Assembly: GCA_029964075.1 (NCBI GenBank)
Contig: CM057135.1
Coordinates: 10,070,863-10,134,862, forward strand
DNA from: Patiria pectinifera
Taxonomy: Eukaryota > Echinodermata > Asteroidea > Valvatida > Asterinidae
Direction of reading: 5' to 3'
Length of the DNA: 64,000 bases
Shown: positions 10,762 through 19,295 of the stretch, piece by piece
Layout: every line of letters starts with the position of its first letter
Position numbering within the stretch: the stretch's first letter is position 1
The notes under the pieces: generated by a model
Told to the model about the DNA's origin: nothing
Database searches by the model: none
Seen by the model: the letters and a program-made list of their open reading frames with translations, nothing else
Translations under genes and position numbers: made by a program

Positions 10762-13700
10762 ATGGAGAGTCATATGTTCAGACCGACCGTCAAAGGATAT
10801 TCTAAATGGAACAAAGCCACGCTGCGTGATTACGTGCAGCGATATAATATACCGCACAATGAAAATGTTTCTCTTACTCGTAAAGTCTACATCGAGGGGA
10901 TAAAAAAGTATGAAAGTCAATTTAAAAACTTGAGGAAAAAGACACTACATGAGCTCAAACAGATTGTAGACGAACAAAATCTAAAATACGAACCGACGGG
11001 GTATAAAGGACGGTTTTTGAAAAAAGATTTAATCTCGGCGATTAAAATATACAGACAACCCGAAGACTTTACAGAGTCAGCTTTTAGAGAAACGAGAAGG
11101 TTTAGAAATTACTACAGAAACTGGGAATTAAACCCCAGACTTTATAACCACGATTTAATCAAGTTTTTTTATTCTCACAAGGAACAAATAGTCAATAAAA
11201 TCAAGTCTGAATTGAGAGAGCTCAGAGGTTTAAAAGTAGAGCTTGTACTAAAAATAAGGTATCGAAAAATCAAACCGAACGATATCATCGAAACGATCGA
11301 AGCTATTCATTATAGCAAGCCGAAAGCCGTTTTAAATCAAAGTCAAATAAAACAGGTTTTGAGAGAAGAGATCGAAGAGCTATTTAAAAAGGATGAAAGG
11401 TATACGAATCAAGGATCGGGTTGGGTAGTCGATACAATACTCGCGTTATACATCAACATCAACAGATATAATCCAGCGAGAGGCAGTTCTTACATAAACC
11501 TACCCGAACATCTTAAAATTAAACAGGCGATGATCAACGTACAAAACAAAGACGACGAGTGTTTGAGATGGTGTTTGAGATCTGCCCTGGGGTTATACAC
11601 GGACAAAGTAAAAAATCAAATAAGAAATAATCCTAAATATAAAATGGACGAAAGCAGACCGTCGATTTACACCAAAGACGACGGACTCGGTTTTAAAGGC
11701 GTTGACTTTCCGACACCGGTCGATCAGATACCCAAGATAGAAAGACAAAATAATTTATCGATAAACGTATACGGTTATGAGGGTGAGATATATCCATTAT
11801 ACGTGTCTAAAAACTACGGGGCAAAAGAGATCGATCTGCTTTTGATTTCTAAAGGTGACAAGCATCACTATTGTTGGATAAAATATTTTACGAGGTTGAT
11901 GTACGACGTTACGAAACATAAATGTAAGAAATATTTTTGTCGAAGATGTCTATGTCATTTTACCAATCAAAATAAATTAGACAGACATATCGCCGATTGT
12001 AAGGGTATAGATGCACATCCATCAAAGATTGTATTTCCGACGGGTAAACCAAAATACATAGACGGGCAACCAGGCGAAAGAGACATACCGATATTAGAAT
12101 TTAAAAACTATAGGCACAAACAAAAAGCACCATTTGTCATTTATGCTGACTTTGAATCCATACTACAAACAACAACAACACCCACACAGACACTAACATC
12201 TAAACCTACTCACTCAGACAAAGAGACAAACACAAAAAAGATTAACGTTCACAAAGCTAGCGGTTATTCGCTAGTTGTCGTGCGATGCGACGGTAAAAAT
12301 GTGTATCAAGAGACTTATAGAGGCAAAGACGCTTCAACTAGATTTATAACAACGCTGTTACAATTACAAAGCGATATTAATTGCATATTTGAAAAACCCC
12401 AACCCATGACATTTAACGAGCGAGCTAAAGACCATCACGATACAACAAACGCGTGTTGGATTTGCGAGAAACCAATTTATCCCAATTACTCGAGCAACTG
12501 TCAGTGCCAGAAACCCAGAGAACCCAAGACGATAAAACAAAAGAAAGAACATCAGTACAAAAATAGTAAGGGATTTATCGAGTCTAAATGTCTAGACTGC
12601 AAAAAGAGCATTAATAAATTTAGAAAGGTCAGAGATCACTGCCACGTCACTGGTAAATATAGGGGTGCCGCACACGCTTATTGTAACCTCAAACTACAAA
12701 TTAAACCCGGTTGTACACCGATACCGGTCTTTTTTCACAATTTACAAAATTACGACGCGCATTTAATCATGCAGGGAATGACAGAATACGATAGCCAAAC
12801 AGAAGTACAAGTGATCGCTAAAAATTCAGAAAAGTATATTTCGTTTTCGATAGGAAATCTACGATTTTTAGACTCGTTTAGTTTTATGGCATCATCGTTG
12901 GATAAATTAGTGAAAGGTTGTCCAAAAGAGTCGTTTCATTTACTCAAAAAGCATTTTAAACATTCTGACTTGCTATTACAAAAAGGAATTTATCCCTACG
13001 AATATATGAACTCGTTTGATAAGTTTCAAGAGACCAGCCTACCACCCATCGACAAGTTTTACAGCAGACTAAAAGACGAACATATATCGCAACAAGACTA
13101 TGACAGAGCTAAACGCGTGTGGAACGAGTTTAATATACAAAATCTAGGAGAATATCACGACTTGTACGTGACTACCGATACGTTATTACTTGCAGGCGTA
13201 TTTGAAAACTTTAGACAAACGTGTATTACAAACTACGGGCTAGATCCAGCCAATTATTTTACCGCACCCGGATTGTCCTGGGATGCTCTATTGAAACACT
13301 CAGAAGCTAAACTCGAACTGTTGCAAGACGTCGACAAACACTTATTTTTTGAAAAAGCAAAACGAGGAGGCATATCTAACGTGGGTGGAATGAGACATCA
13401 CAAAGCCAATAATCAATATCTTGATGACTACGATTCAAACAAGCCCTCGAGTTATATCGCTTATTTGGATGCCAACAATCTGTACGGTTGGGCTATGAGT
13501 CAATATCTACCGTACAGTGATTTTAAATGGACACCCTCGAAACCGTTTACCGAAGAAAGAATATTAACGCTTAAGAAAACGTCTAACACCGGCTACTTTT
13601 TCGAAGTAGATTTAGACTATCCGTACGATCTACACGCCAAGCATAACGATTATCCCCTAGCACCCGAAAATATCGTCGTACCCCAAGCGTGGATGTCTGA

Positions 13701-14655
13701 TTATCAAAACGAGTTATTGGATACCGAACCTAATAGCGACGTACAAAAATTAACGTGTACGCTTAATCCAAAACAAAAATACGTGTTGCACTACGTTACG
13801 TTGCAGTCATACCTCGATCTCGGTTTGAAACTAAAAAAGGTACATCGCGTGTTAAAATTTAAACAAGCGCCTTGGATGAAATCTTACATCGATAAAAACA
13901 CGCAACTCCGAACAAAAGCAACCTCTGATTTTGAGAAAGACTTTTTTAAACTGATGAATAACAGCGTGTTTGGTAAGACGATGGAAAACGTTACAACGCC
14001 GTTTCCAGAGTGTGACCTGTCGTTTGTCGAAACATATAAAACGACAACCGTGTTAAACAAGCCCATTTACTGCGGAGTGAGTATCTTGGATCTCTCAAAG
14101 ACGCTGATGTACGATTTTTATTACAACCGATTGAAAGACAAATACGGAGATAAAATCAGGTTGATGTATACCGATACGGACAGTCTCTTGATTGTCGTTT
14201 ACACGGATGACATATACAAAGACATGCGATCTCACGGGCAACACTACGACTTTTCGAATTACAATCTGGATCACGAGTTATACGATCCAACCAATAAGAA
14301 AGTGATCGGCAAATTTAAAGACGAGTTTGGAGGTAAGGTCATTCAAGAAGCCGTTTGCGTAAGACCCAAGATGTACTCGATTTTAGCAGATGACAACAAC
14401 ATCACTCTTAAAAAGGCCAAGGGGGTCACAAAATCGGTCACTGACAAAAGATTAAAACACCGACACTACTACGACTGCATCTTTAAAAATAAATCTAAAA
14501 CAGAAACGATGACTCAAATTCGATCGGAAAAACACATCCTTTACACCATATCTCAAAATAAACTATCGTTGAGTCCGTTGGATACCAAGAGGTACATTTT
14601 ACCAGATGGAATACACACGCTCGCTTATGGTCACCGTAATCTAGATCTTAATTAG
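10762..14655 (+). CDS. polB: Polinton protein-primed family B DNA polymerase
   Basis: A 1297-residue polymerase that would replicate the element from a terminal protein. Exonuclease motif I FVIYADFES is near residue 457, exo II with NLQNYDAH near 660, palm motif A LDANNLYGWAMS near 900, motif B LMNNSVFGKTMENV near 1063, and motif C YTDTDS near 1135. A C2H2-like finger (about 390-415) precedes the exonuclease. A Cys/His-rich insert with DHCHVTGKYRGAAHAYCN (about 565-645) resembles an endonuclease VII-type zinc fold. The N-terminal 350 residues include the NKDDECLRWCL region usual in Polinton polymerases. The start ATG at 10762 follows TATAATAAA. The stop overlaps the integrase stop tail to tail. 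The frame is fully open and all catalytic motifs are kept. Confidence 0.96.
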   Translation: MESHMFRPTVKGYSKWNKATLRDYVQRYNIPHNENVSLTRKVYIEGIKKYESQFKNLRKKTLHELKQIVDEQNLKYEPTGYKGRFLKKDLISAIKIYRQPEDFTESAFRETRRFRNYYRNWELNPRLYNHDLIKFFYSHKEQIVNKIKSELRELRGLKVELVLKIRYRKIKPNDIIETIEAIHYSKPKAVLNQSQIKQVLREEIEELFKKDERYTNQGSGWVVDTILALYININRYNPARGSSYINLPEHLKIKQAMINVQNKDDECLRWCLRSALGLYTDKVKNQIRNNPKYKMDESRPSIYTKDDGLGFKGVDFPTPVDQIPKIERQNNLSINVYGYEGEIYPLYVSKNYGAKEIDLLLISKGDKHHYCWIKYFTRLMYDVTKHKCKKYFCRRCLCHFTNQNKLDRHIADCKGIDAHPSKIVFPTGKPKYIDGQPGERDIPILEFKNYRHKQKAPFVIYADFESILQTTTTPTQTLTSKPTHSDKETNTKKINVHKASGYSLVVVRCDGKNVYQETYRGKDASTRFITTLLQLQSDINCIFEKPQPMTFNERAKDHHDTTNACWICEKPIYPNYSSNCQCQKPREPKTIKQKKEHQYKNSKGFIESKCLDCKKSINKFRKVRDHCHVTGKYRGAAHAYCNLKLQIKPGCTPIPVFFHNLQNYDAHLIMQGMTEYDSQTEVQVIAKNSEKYISFSIGNLRFLDSFSFMASSLDKLVKGCPKESFHLLKKHFKHSDLLLQKGIYPYEYMNSFDKFQETSLPPIDKFYSRLKDEHISQQDYDRAKRVWNEFNIQNLGEYHDLYVTTDTLLLAGVFENFRQTCITNYGLDPANYFTAPGLSWDALLKHSEAKLELLQDVDKHLFFEKAKRGGISNVGGMRHHKANNQYLDDYDSNKPSSYIAYLDANNLYGWAMSQYLPYSDFKWTPSKPFTEERILTLKKTSNTGYFFEVDLDYPYDLHAKHNDYPLAPENIVVPQAWMSDYQNELLDTEPNSDVQKLTCTLNPKQKYVLHYVTLQSYLDLGLKLKKVHRVLKFKQAPWMKSYIDKNTQLRTKATSDFEKDFFKLMNNSVFGKTMENVTTPFPECDLSFVETYKTTTVLNKPIYCGVSILDLSKTLMYDFYYNRLKDKYGDKIRLMYTDTDSLLIVVYTDDIYKDMRSHGQHYDFSNYNLDHELYDPTNKKVIGKFKDEFGGKVIQEAVCVRPKMYSILADDNNITLKKAKGVTKSVTDKRLKHRHYYDCIFKNKSKTETMTQIRSEKHILYTISQNKLSLSPLDTKRYILPDGIHTLAYGHRNLDLN

Positions 14656-15518
14656 GCGGTAATTGCGTGTCCTCGGGTACGACTTGAAGCTCTTGTCTCA
14701 CAAAACTCCTTTTTGGGCCGTCTTGCAGGTAATACAGCGTGGGGCCACATAACCATAGCGTCTTGCGGTAATTGTTGCTCTTTTGTTTTAACGGGGTTAG
14801 CCGGTGATTGCCGGACCTGTTTTAGTTTAACCGCCTCTGACGGCGCTTTAGCTATTAATCTCGTCGTTTCATCGTTTATAGCTTTGATCACGCTGGGTAA
14901 TCGCTCGACCCATTGCGTGTTTCTACTCTCGGGATTTAACATTTCTTGAGCGTACTGATGACCAAACAGTCTCTCGGCTAGCGTTCGATTAAATCTTTCT
15001 ACGATACCCTGCGATCGGTGGTTTCCGGATTCGCCTACGATAATCTCGACGTTTTTTGAGGCCATCCATTTTTTAAAAGCTCCTTTAAATTCGGTACCGG
15101 CGTCTACTCTCAACGTTTTAGGGTAACTCAAAGGCGACCTCGCGTAAATCTTGACGATAGCATCTCGCGTGGAATCTGCCGTTTTAGAAACCAAAGGTTC
15201 TGCTTCGTGGTATCGACTCGCAACATCGACAACCGTCAAAGCGTATTTATAAGTCTTGCGTTTTACTTTATCCCAGGGTAGGTATAGCACATCCATTTGG
15301 TGAAAGTCGTTTGGTGTTTCAAACTCTCGCGAAGTACTCGTAGGCCTGGGTACATACGCAGGACCCGGTAGATAAATTTGCCAAATTGCTTGTTTTTTAA
15401 GCCAATCTCTGATTACCTTTTTATCGATTTTGGTTTTATCGTGTAAATGGTCGACGGCGCTTTCACCTCTCCAATAACCGCTCGGGCTATAATACAGTTT
15501 AGATAATGTTTTTATCAT
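14652..15518 (-). CDS. int: Polinton retroviral-type integrase, C-terminus damaged
   Basis: A 288-residue DDE integrase for insertion of the element. D76 (QMDVLYLP), D139 (RVDAGTEF) and E174 (GIVERFN) give the canonical D,D35E spacing, and the core continues through NRTLAERLFGHQYAQEM. After about residue 255 the frame turns into an unusual Arg-rich tail. The family's usual C-terminal tail is instead visible in another frame over about 14648-14760, and the segment normally preceding it appears missing. So a short deletion with frameshift near 14750-14760 has removed part of the C-terminal domain. The catalytic core is intact. The gene is divergent from the 138-residue protein gene, with 41 bp between starts. 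Confidence 0.92.
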   Translation of the reverse strand: MIKTLSKLYYSPSGYWRGESAVDHLHDKTKIDKKVIRDWLKKQAIWQIYLPGPAYVPRPTSTSREFETPNDFHQMDVLYLPWDKVKRKTYKYALTVVDVASRYHEAEPLVSKTADSTRDAIVKIYARSPLSYPKTLRVDAGTEFKGAFKKWMASKNVEIIVGESGNHRSQGIVERFNRTLAERLFGHQYAQEMLNPESRNTQWVERLPSVIKAINDETTRLIAKAPSEAVKLKQVRQSPANPVKTKEQQLPQDAMVMWPHAVLPARRPKKEFCETRASSRTRGHAITA

Positions 15519-15559
15519 TTATTATAATAATAATTTAAACGGCTTTATACATTAAATAG
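15519..15559. promoter_or_regulatory. Divergent AT-rich promoter between integrase and the 138-residue protein gene
   Basis: Only 41 bp separate the two start codons. The stretch is almost all A/T, with TTATTATAATAATAATTTAAA and TTTATACATTAAATAG, giving TATA-like sequences in both directions. It is the same length as the other divergent spacer, 21888-21928. Confidence 0.45.
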
Positions 15560-15976
15560 ATGGCGTCAGCTGTTGTAATGATGGTTGGAGGTGCGATCAT
15601 AAACGCCTTAGCTTTTTCGGGTTCAAACTTTTTATTTTCAAGTCTGAGGGATGATGGCAGCGAAGAGCGTAAGAGACACGATTTAGCGACAGAACAACTT
15701 TCGGCCGCCAGATATCAGTGGCAACGAGAACGAACGAAACGACTTGATTTTCTTAACGAACGTATCAGAAAACAAAATGCCTCTAAAGAAACATTTTCCA
15801 ACGTAGACCAAGCGTTGCGTTACTACAACGAAATGACCGGAGAAAACATCGAGTTACCCCGCGAACCCAAACTCAAAGATTTTTACGAGCCTAGCGACCA
15901 ACAAATAGAAAAAGAACTGGCGTTTATCGCGGGAGGAACGCTATTGGTGGGCTTCTTGGCTTACAAATATCTTTAA
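15560..15976 (+). CDS. Conserved Polinton small membrane-associated protein (138 aa)
   Basis: Matches a family I recognise from other animal Polintons by its pattern: an N-terminal hydrophobic GGAIINALAFSGSNFLFS segment (residues 10-27), a charged ERKRHDLATEQLSAARYQWQ helix (about 35-55), then KLKDFYEPSDQQIEKELAF and a C-terminal hydrophobic anchor ending in AYKYL. It is encoded just upstream of the major capsid gene. The function is unknown; a membrane-active or virion role is plausible from its place among capsid genes. Confidence 0.8.
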   Translation: MASAVVMMVGGAIINALAFSGSNFLFSSLRDDGSEERKRHDLATEQLSAARYQWQRERTKRLDFLNERIRKQNASKETFSNVDQALRYYNEMTGENIELPREPKLKDFYEPSDQQIEKELAFIAGGTLLVGFLAYKYL

Positions 15977-15998
15977 ATTTAAAACTCGTATAAATAAA

Positions 15999-17253
15999 AT
16001 GATTGCGTATGGAAAAAAGCTCAATCCCAGCAGGCTATTAAAAATACCAAGATCTATCAAGGGTGAGAGAAAAGAGGTGGTCATTACCCACAATCCTAGT
16101 AGTATATCGGCGGGGCAAACGCTGAGGGTCAAGTTTCCTCAATTGGGTGTAGACGACGTGATCGTACCCGGCACTTGTAAACTAGCTTTCAATTTAGAAC
16201 TCTACAGTGGAAGCGACAACAATAGAACCATTTTTGGTAATTTGGCCAGAAATTTAGTCAGCGAAATCAGCGTCAGGCTTCAAGGTCACGAAATTATAAG
16301 TTATCGTCACGCCGACGTGTATCACAATTTTAAAGACAATTGGCTCAACAGCTCGACGACTCGAAACATGGCATACTCGGGCATAGAAAAAGAAAATGTG
16401 TCTAAACTAAGAACTGGGGCTCAAGATGCTAACGCGGGCGCCAACAGCGGTAAAGATAAAGCTATCGCGGATGCCTATGGTAACAGATATTGCATTCCCC
16501 TAGACATTGACATACTGACTTCACATCACCCTTTTTACCCCAGCGGTTTAAACCAACCTCTGACGTACGAGATAACGTTTAACGATCACGATAAAGTAGT
16601 CAACAGTTCAGATACGGCGGCGATGTATTCTATCTCAGACTTGTCTCTCGAATACGAAGTGGTGACCAACAGAGACCTAGCTAACACCATCAGAAATAAA
16701 CACAATAGCGGGGTAATGCAATATCTGTTTGATAAAATCAACTCGCTAGAAGTTAGATCCGTCAACAAATCGGACACGCTTTGGAACGTCAGGAGTCTCA
16801 AGGGTATTTTGTTTTTTGTTTAAAGATCCCGCTGAGAAAAATCCGCAGCGGTTTTATAATCCAAAAATGACCAAAACATCGGTGACTGTAGAAGGTAAAC
16901 CCAATCAACTCTACAGTCAAGGCATGTCTCAGTATCAACACTGGAACGAAATTATCAAGTTTTTTGGAGACAGCGATACCGAAAGCGGGCGTGGAGTAGC
17001 TAAAGACTTAAATATGACGGGTTGTGACCTCGGAGACTATCTAAAAAACAAGTACGGTCTGTGGCTCGATTTTAGAAGTAACGACGACAATTCTGCTCAC
17101 GGATCTGGTAGAAAAATCGGAGACGGAGGAGGCATCAACATTCAATTTACCAGAGAAGCTGAAAGTGAAGGTGACCTCACGATGTACGTCTTTTTGGTCA
17201 TGGATGCTCAATTGAACTTGGAACACGGGAATTTTAAATCTCTGTTAAGTTAA
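15999..17253 (+). pseudogene. mcp: Polinton major capsid protein, double jelly-roll, with one-base frameshift
   Basis: The first frame (15999-16823) reads RSIKGERKEVVITHNPSS and LGVDDVIVPGTCKLAFNLEL, hallmarks of the Polinton double-jelly-roll capsid protein that would build the icosahedral shell. It breaks at a six-T run (16812-16817), and the remaining C-terminal part (to 17253) continues in the next frame without its own ATG. The break looks like one extra T, whether a real mutation or an error in a homopolymer. No other stop is seen, so the copy is otherwise well preserved. The start ATG follows TATAAATAAA. The stop is directly abutted by the ATPase ATG (17254). Confidence 0.9.
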
Positions 17254-17859
17254 ATGGCACAACCGCATTGCGCTTTAATCGTCGGCAAAACAAATTCGGG
17301 CAAAACCAAATGGATTTTGGATCTGTTAGAGTCACACTATAAAAACACATTTGAAGCGATAGTCATCATTTGCCCCACCATATTTAAAAACAAAACGTAC
17401 ATCGAAAGAAAGTGGATTCAAGCAGATCCCGAGGTATACCTCTGCGATCCGGAATTGTACAAGATGACGCTCAACGAAGCGATCGATATTTACAGTAAAA
17501 TATTCGAAGGTGTTGCCACGTTGTTTATCGTGGACGATTGCTCTTCGGATCAAGAGATTAAATATCGTAGAAAGACGTGCGCGCTAAGCAAGATGGCATT
17601 TAGCGGAAGACACGTAAATCACAGCTGTTGGTTACTGACCCAAAAGTACAACAGCGTTTTAAAAGATTATAGAGAAAACACGGCTTGGTTGGCGTTATTT
17701 TACTGCAAAGATAAAACATCGTTTGATCAAGCGTTAGACGAAAATGACGTCGTACCCATTGAAGAACGAGATTATATAAAACGACGTTTGAGAGATGTGA
17801 AATATAGTAAATTGGTCGTATACACCGAACCTCCAGTTAGTTACGAGCTACTTGAGTAG
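17254..17859 (+). CDS. atpase: Polinton genome-packaging ATPase (FtsK/HerA, A32-like)
   Basis: 201 residues, the usual length. The Walker A loop GKTNSGKT is at residues 11-18 and the Walker B strand LFIVDD at about 90-95. A TQKYN sensor-like stretch follows SGRHVNHSCWLL. Such ATPases pump DNA into preformed capsids. The ATG directly follows the capsid gene stop with no spacer, so the two are probably co-expressed. Its TAG stop forms the first bases of a 22-bp tandem repeat. All motifs are intact. Confidence 0.94.
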   Translation: MAQPHCALIVGKTNSGKTKWILDLLESHYKNTFEAIVIICPTIFKNKTYIERKWIQADPEVYLCDPELYKMTLNEAIDIYSKIFEGVATLFIVDDCSSDQEIKYRRKTCALSKMAFSGRHVNHSCWLLTQKYNSVLKDYRENTAWLALFYCKDKTSFDQALDENDVVPIEERDYIKRRLRDVKYSKLVVYTEPPVSYELLE

Positions 17860-17944
17860 CTAGGTGAGTAGCAATTAATAGCTAGTTGAGTAACAATTAA
17901 TAGCTAGGTGAGTAACAATTAATAGCTAGTTGAGTAGCAACCTA
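17857..17944. repeat. Four copies of a 22-bp tandem repeat after the ATPase gene
   Basis: Unit TAGCTAGGTGAGTAGCAATTAA, repeated at 17857, 17879, 17901 and 17923 with one or two changes per copy (the last copy degenerates at its end). The ATPase stop codon is the first TAG. The array occupies the start of one of the few non-coding gaps in the element (17860-18016). Confidence 0.85.
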
Positions 17945-18016
17945 TTCAACAAACTGCACGTGTATTACAATTTGTTAATCAACAAACGTCAACAAAATAC
18001 ATTTTGCTGTAAGTAA

Positions 18017-18169
18017 ATGATAGCAATATTCGAGTATTTGCAGTTTTTGGCTATTATCATCATATCGCTTAATCTATCGTTTTACACCTACGAATACCTT
18101 TGCTTTTGTAACAAAGTTGCAAAAGCTACAACAAATTTAAATTCGTTTCTAATTAAATGGAGGACCTAA
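18017..18169 (+). CDS. Possible small membrane protein (50 aa)
   Basis: An open frame from ATG 18017 encodes one strong hydrophobic helix near its N-terminus (FLAIIIISLNLSFYTY, about residues 10-25), then a short Cys/Lys-bearing tail, and ends at TAA 18167-18169. It overlaps the next gene's start by 13 bases in another frame. AAATG context and position in the structural gene cluster support it. It is short, no homologue is recognised, and a chance frame is possible. Confidence 0.4.
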   Translation: MIAIFEYLQFLAIIIISLNLSFYTYEYLCFCNKVAKATTNLNSFLIKWRT

Positions 18170-18732
18170 AACTTACTTTAACCGAACAAGATCACAACGC
18201 AGAACATAAAGATCGTTTGTGCGGTGTCGTAGCAGCCGGAAACTCTAGAAAGTACTTGGGGAAGGAATACACCGTTAAACATATCGAAGCTCTTGACAGT
18301 AAAGAACTCGACAAGCTGTATCATCTGTACGAAACTAAATTTGGAAATGAAATTGTTCAAACTGTTGGTAAATACACTTTAAGTCTATTTTCGAGAGTGT
18401 TAGCTGTTGTTACACCCGTACAAGTTTTAGGATATAACGTCACTATAGATTCTGAAGAAGAACTCACCAACGACTTGAGTTCTGATCCTATTATAAGCGC
18501 GAGTATGGCTGGTATGTTGAGCGCCGTTTGTTACAAGTACGGAACTTTAATATCACCCGTAGTTGCTACGATTATCACAACAAAACATTTGAAATTTAAT
18601 AAACCTAATATAATAAATGGAAGATCAGAAAGCAGCGACAGCAACGCCTGCAGCTCAACCAGCAGAGACAGAGACGCCCCAACCGATAAAAACAACGCCG
18701 TCACCGACGGTAACGAGAGTGACCAAGACTAA
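18157..18732 (+). CDS. Conserved Polinton protein of unknown function (191 aa)
   Basis: Fits a family seen in other Polintons: a DRLCGVVAAGNSRKYLG-type N-terminus, a KELDKLYHLYETKFGNE helix, hydrophobic stretches around residues 75-95 and 110-135 (DPIISASMAGMLSAVCYKYG), and a TTKHLKFNKPN end of the conserved part. The last 40 residues are low-complexity Ser/Asp/Thr and are encoded by DNA that also encodes the start of the next gene in another frame. That tail may therefore be a by-product of the overlap. No catalytic motif is visible. Confidence 0.72.
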   Translation: MEDLKLTLTEQDHNAEHKDRLCGVVAAGNSRKYLGKEYTVKHIEALDSKELDKLYHLYETKFGNEIVQTVGKYTLSLFSRVLAVVTPVQVLGYNVTIDSEEELTNDLSSDPIISASMAGMLSAVCYKYGTLISPVVATIITTKHLKFNKPNIINGRSESSDSNACSSTSRDRDAPTDKNNAVTDGNESDQD

Positions 18733-19000
18733 AAATCCTAAACGAATACAGCAGGGTAAAGCTTTAGCCGAGCACAATAGACAGATGAAATTAAAATTAG
18801 CAAAAATGGACGTAACATCGGTGGATAATACGAGCTCACCAGACTACAACTCTTGGGCGATGTGGGGGGCTATAGCGTCTATAATAGGGGTGGGGCTGCT
18901 GATACTAAAAAGTAAGGCAACTGCGCCGGTAGAACAGCCAGTGCCGGTAGTCACGCAACCCACTACACCCAGCGTCCCCAAAACGCTAGACATGGAATAA
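18617..19000 (+). CDS. Polinton small single-pass membrane protein (127 aa)
   Basis: An Ala/Pro/Thr-rich N-terminus, then a basic NPKRIQQGKALAEHNRQMK motif (about residues 40-58) like those in small Polinton proteins, a transmembrane helix (MWGAIASIIGVGLLIL, about 82-97) and a Pro/Val/Thr-rich tail. The ATG follows AATATAATAA and lies inside the previous gene, overlapping it by 116 bases in a different frame. Probably a virion or membrane-associated factor; the function is unknown. Confidence 0.7.
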   Translation: MEDQKAATATPAAQPAETETPQPIKTTPSPTVTRVTKTKNPKRIQQGKALAEHNRQMKLKLAKMDVTSVDNTSSPDYNSWAMWGAIASIIGVGLLILKSKATAPVEQPVPVVTQPTTPSVPKTLDME

Positions 19001-19033
19001 ACCAGCAATTTAAAAATTGTTATATTAAAAACG

Positions 19034-19276
19034 ATGAGTAACTTTGACACCAACGGAATAGCTAATACGATTTACCACGGAGCCGTCATATCAGGTCTTC
19101 CGATGGGATACGCCATGGTAGGAGCTAAACTACTCAAAATGAAAGCGCCGGATTTAAACAAACTAAGCGTAGAAGATGCGGCTAAATTGACGGGCATTAT
19201 AAGTGGAGCTCTGGCCACGCAAAATTGGTTGGTGACCCAGGGTATACTACCGGGCAGTATCATGAAAACGGCATAA
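19034..19276 (+). CDS. Polinton small protein (80 aa)
   Basis: A short protein with a Gly/Ala-rich hydrophobic centre (GLPMGYAMVGAKLL, residues 20-33) and a C-terminal ALATQNWLVTQGILPGSI stretch, similar in layout to small conserved Polinton ORFs. It begins after ATATTAAAAACG and ends 19 bp before the next ATG. The function is unknown. Confidence 0.66.
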   Translation: MSNFDTNGIANTIYHGAVISGLPMGYAMVGAKLLKMKAPDLNKLSVEDAAKLTGIISGALATQNWLVTQGILPGSIMKTA

Positions 19277-19295
19277 TTTAAATAGGTTTAAATAA

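Noticed and set aside
16816..17253. Separate gene downstream of the capsid ORF
   Set aside because: It opens on TTG, not ATG, and its sequence continues the capsid protein; better read as a frameshift product.
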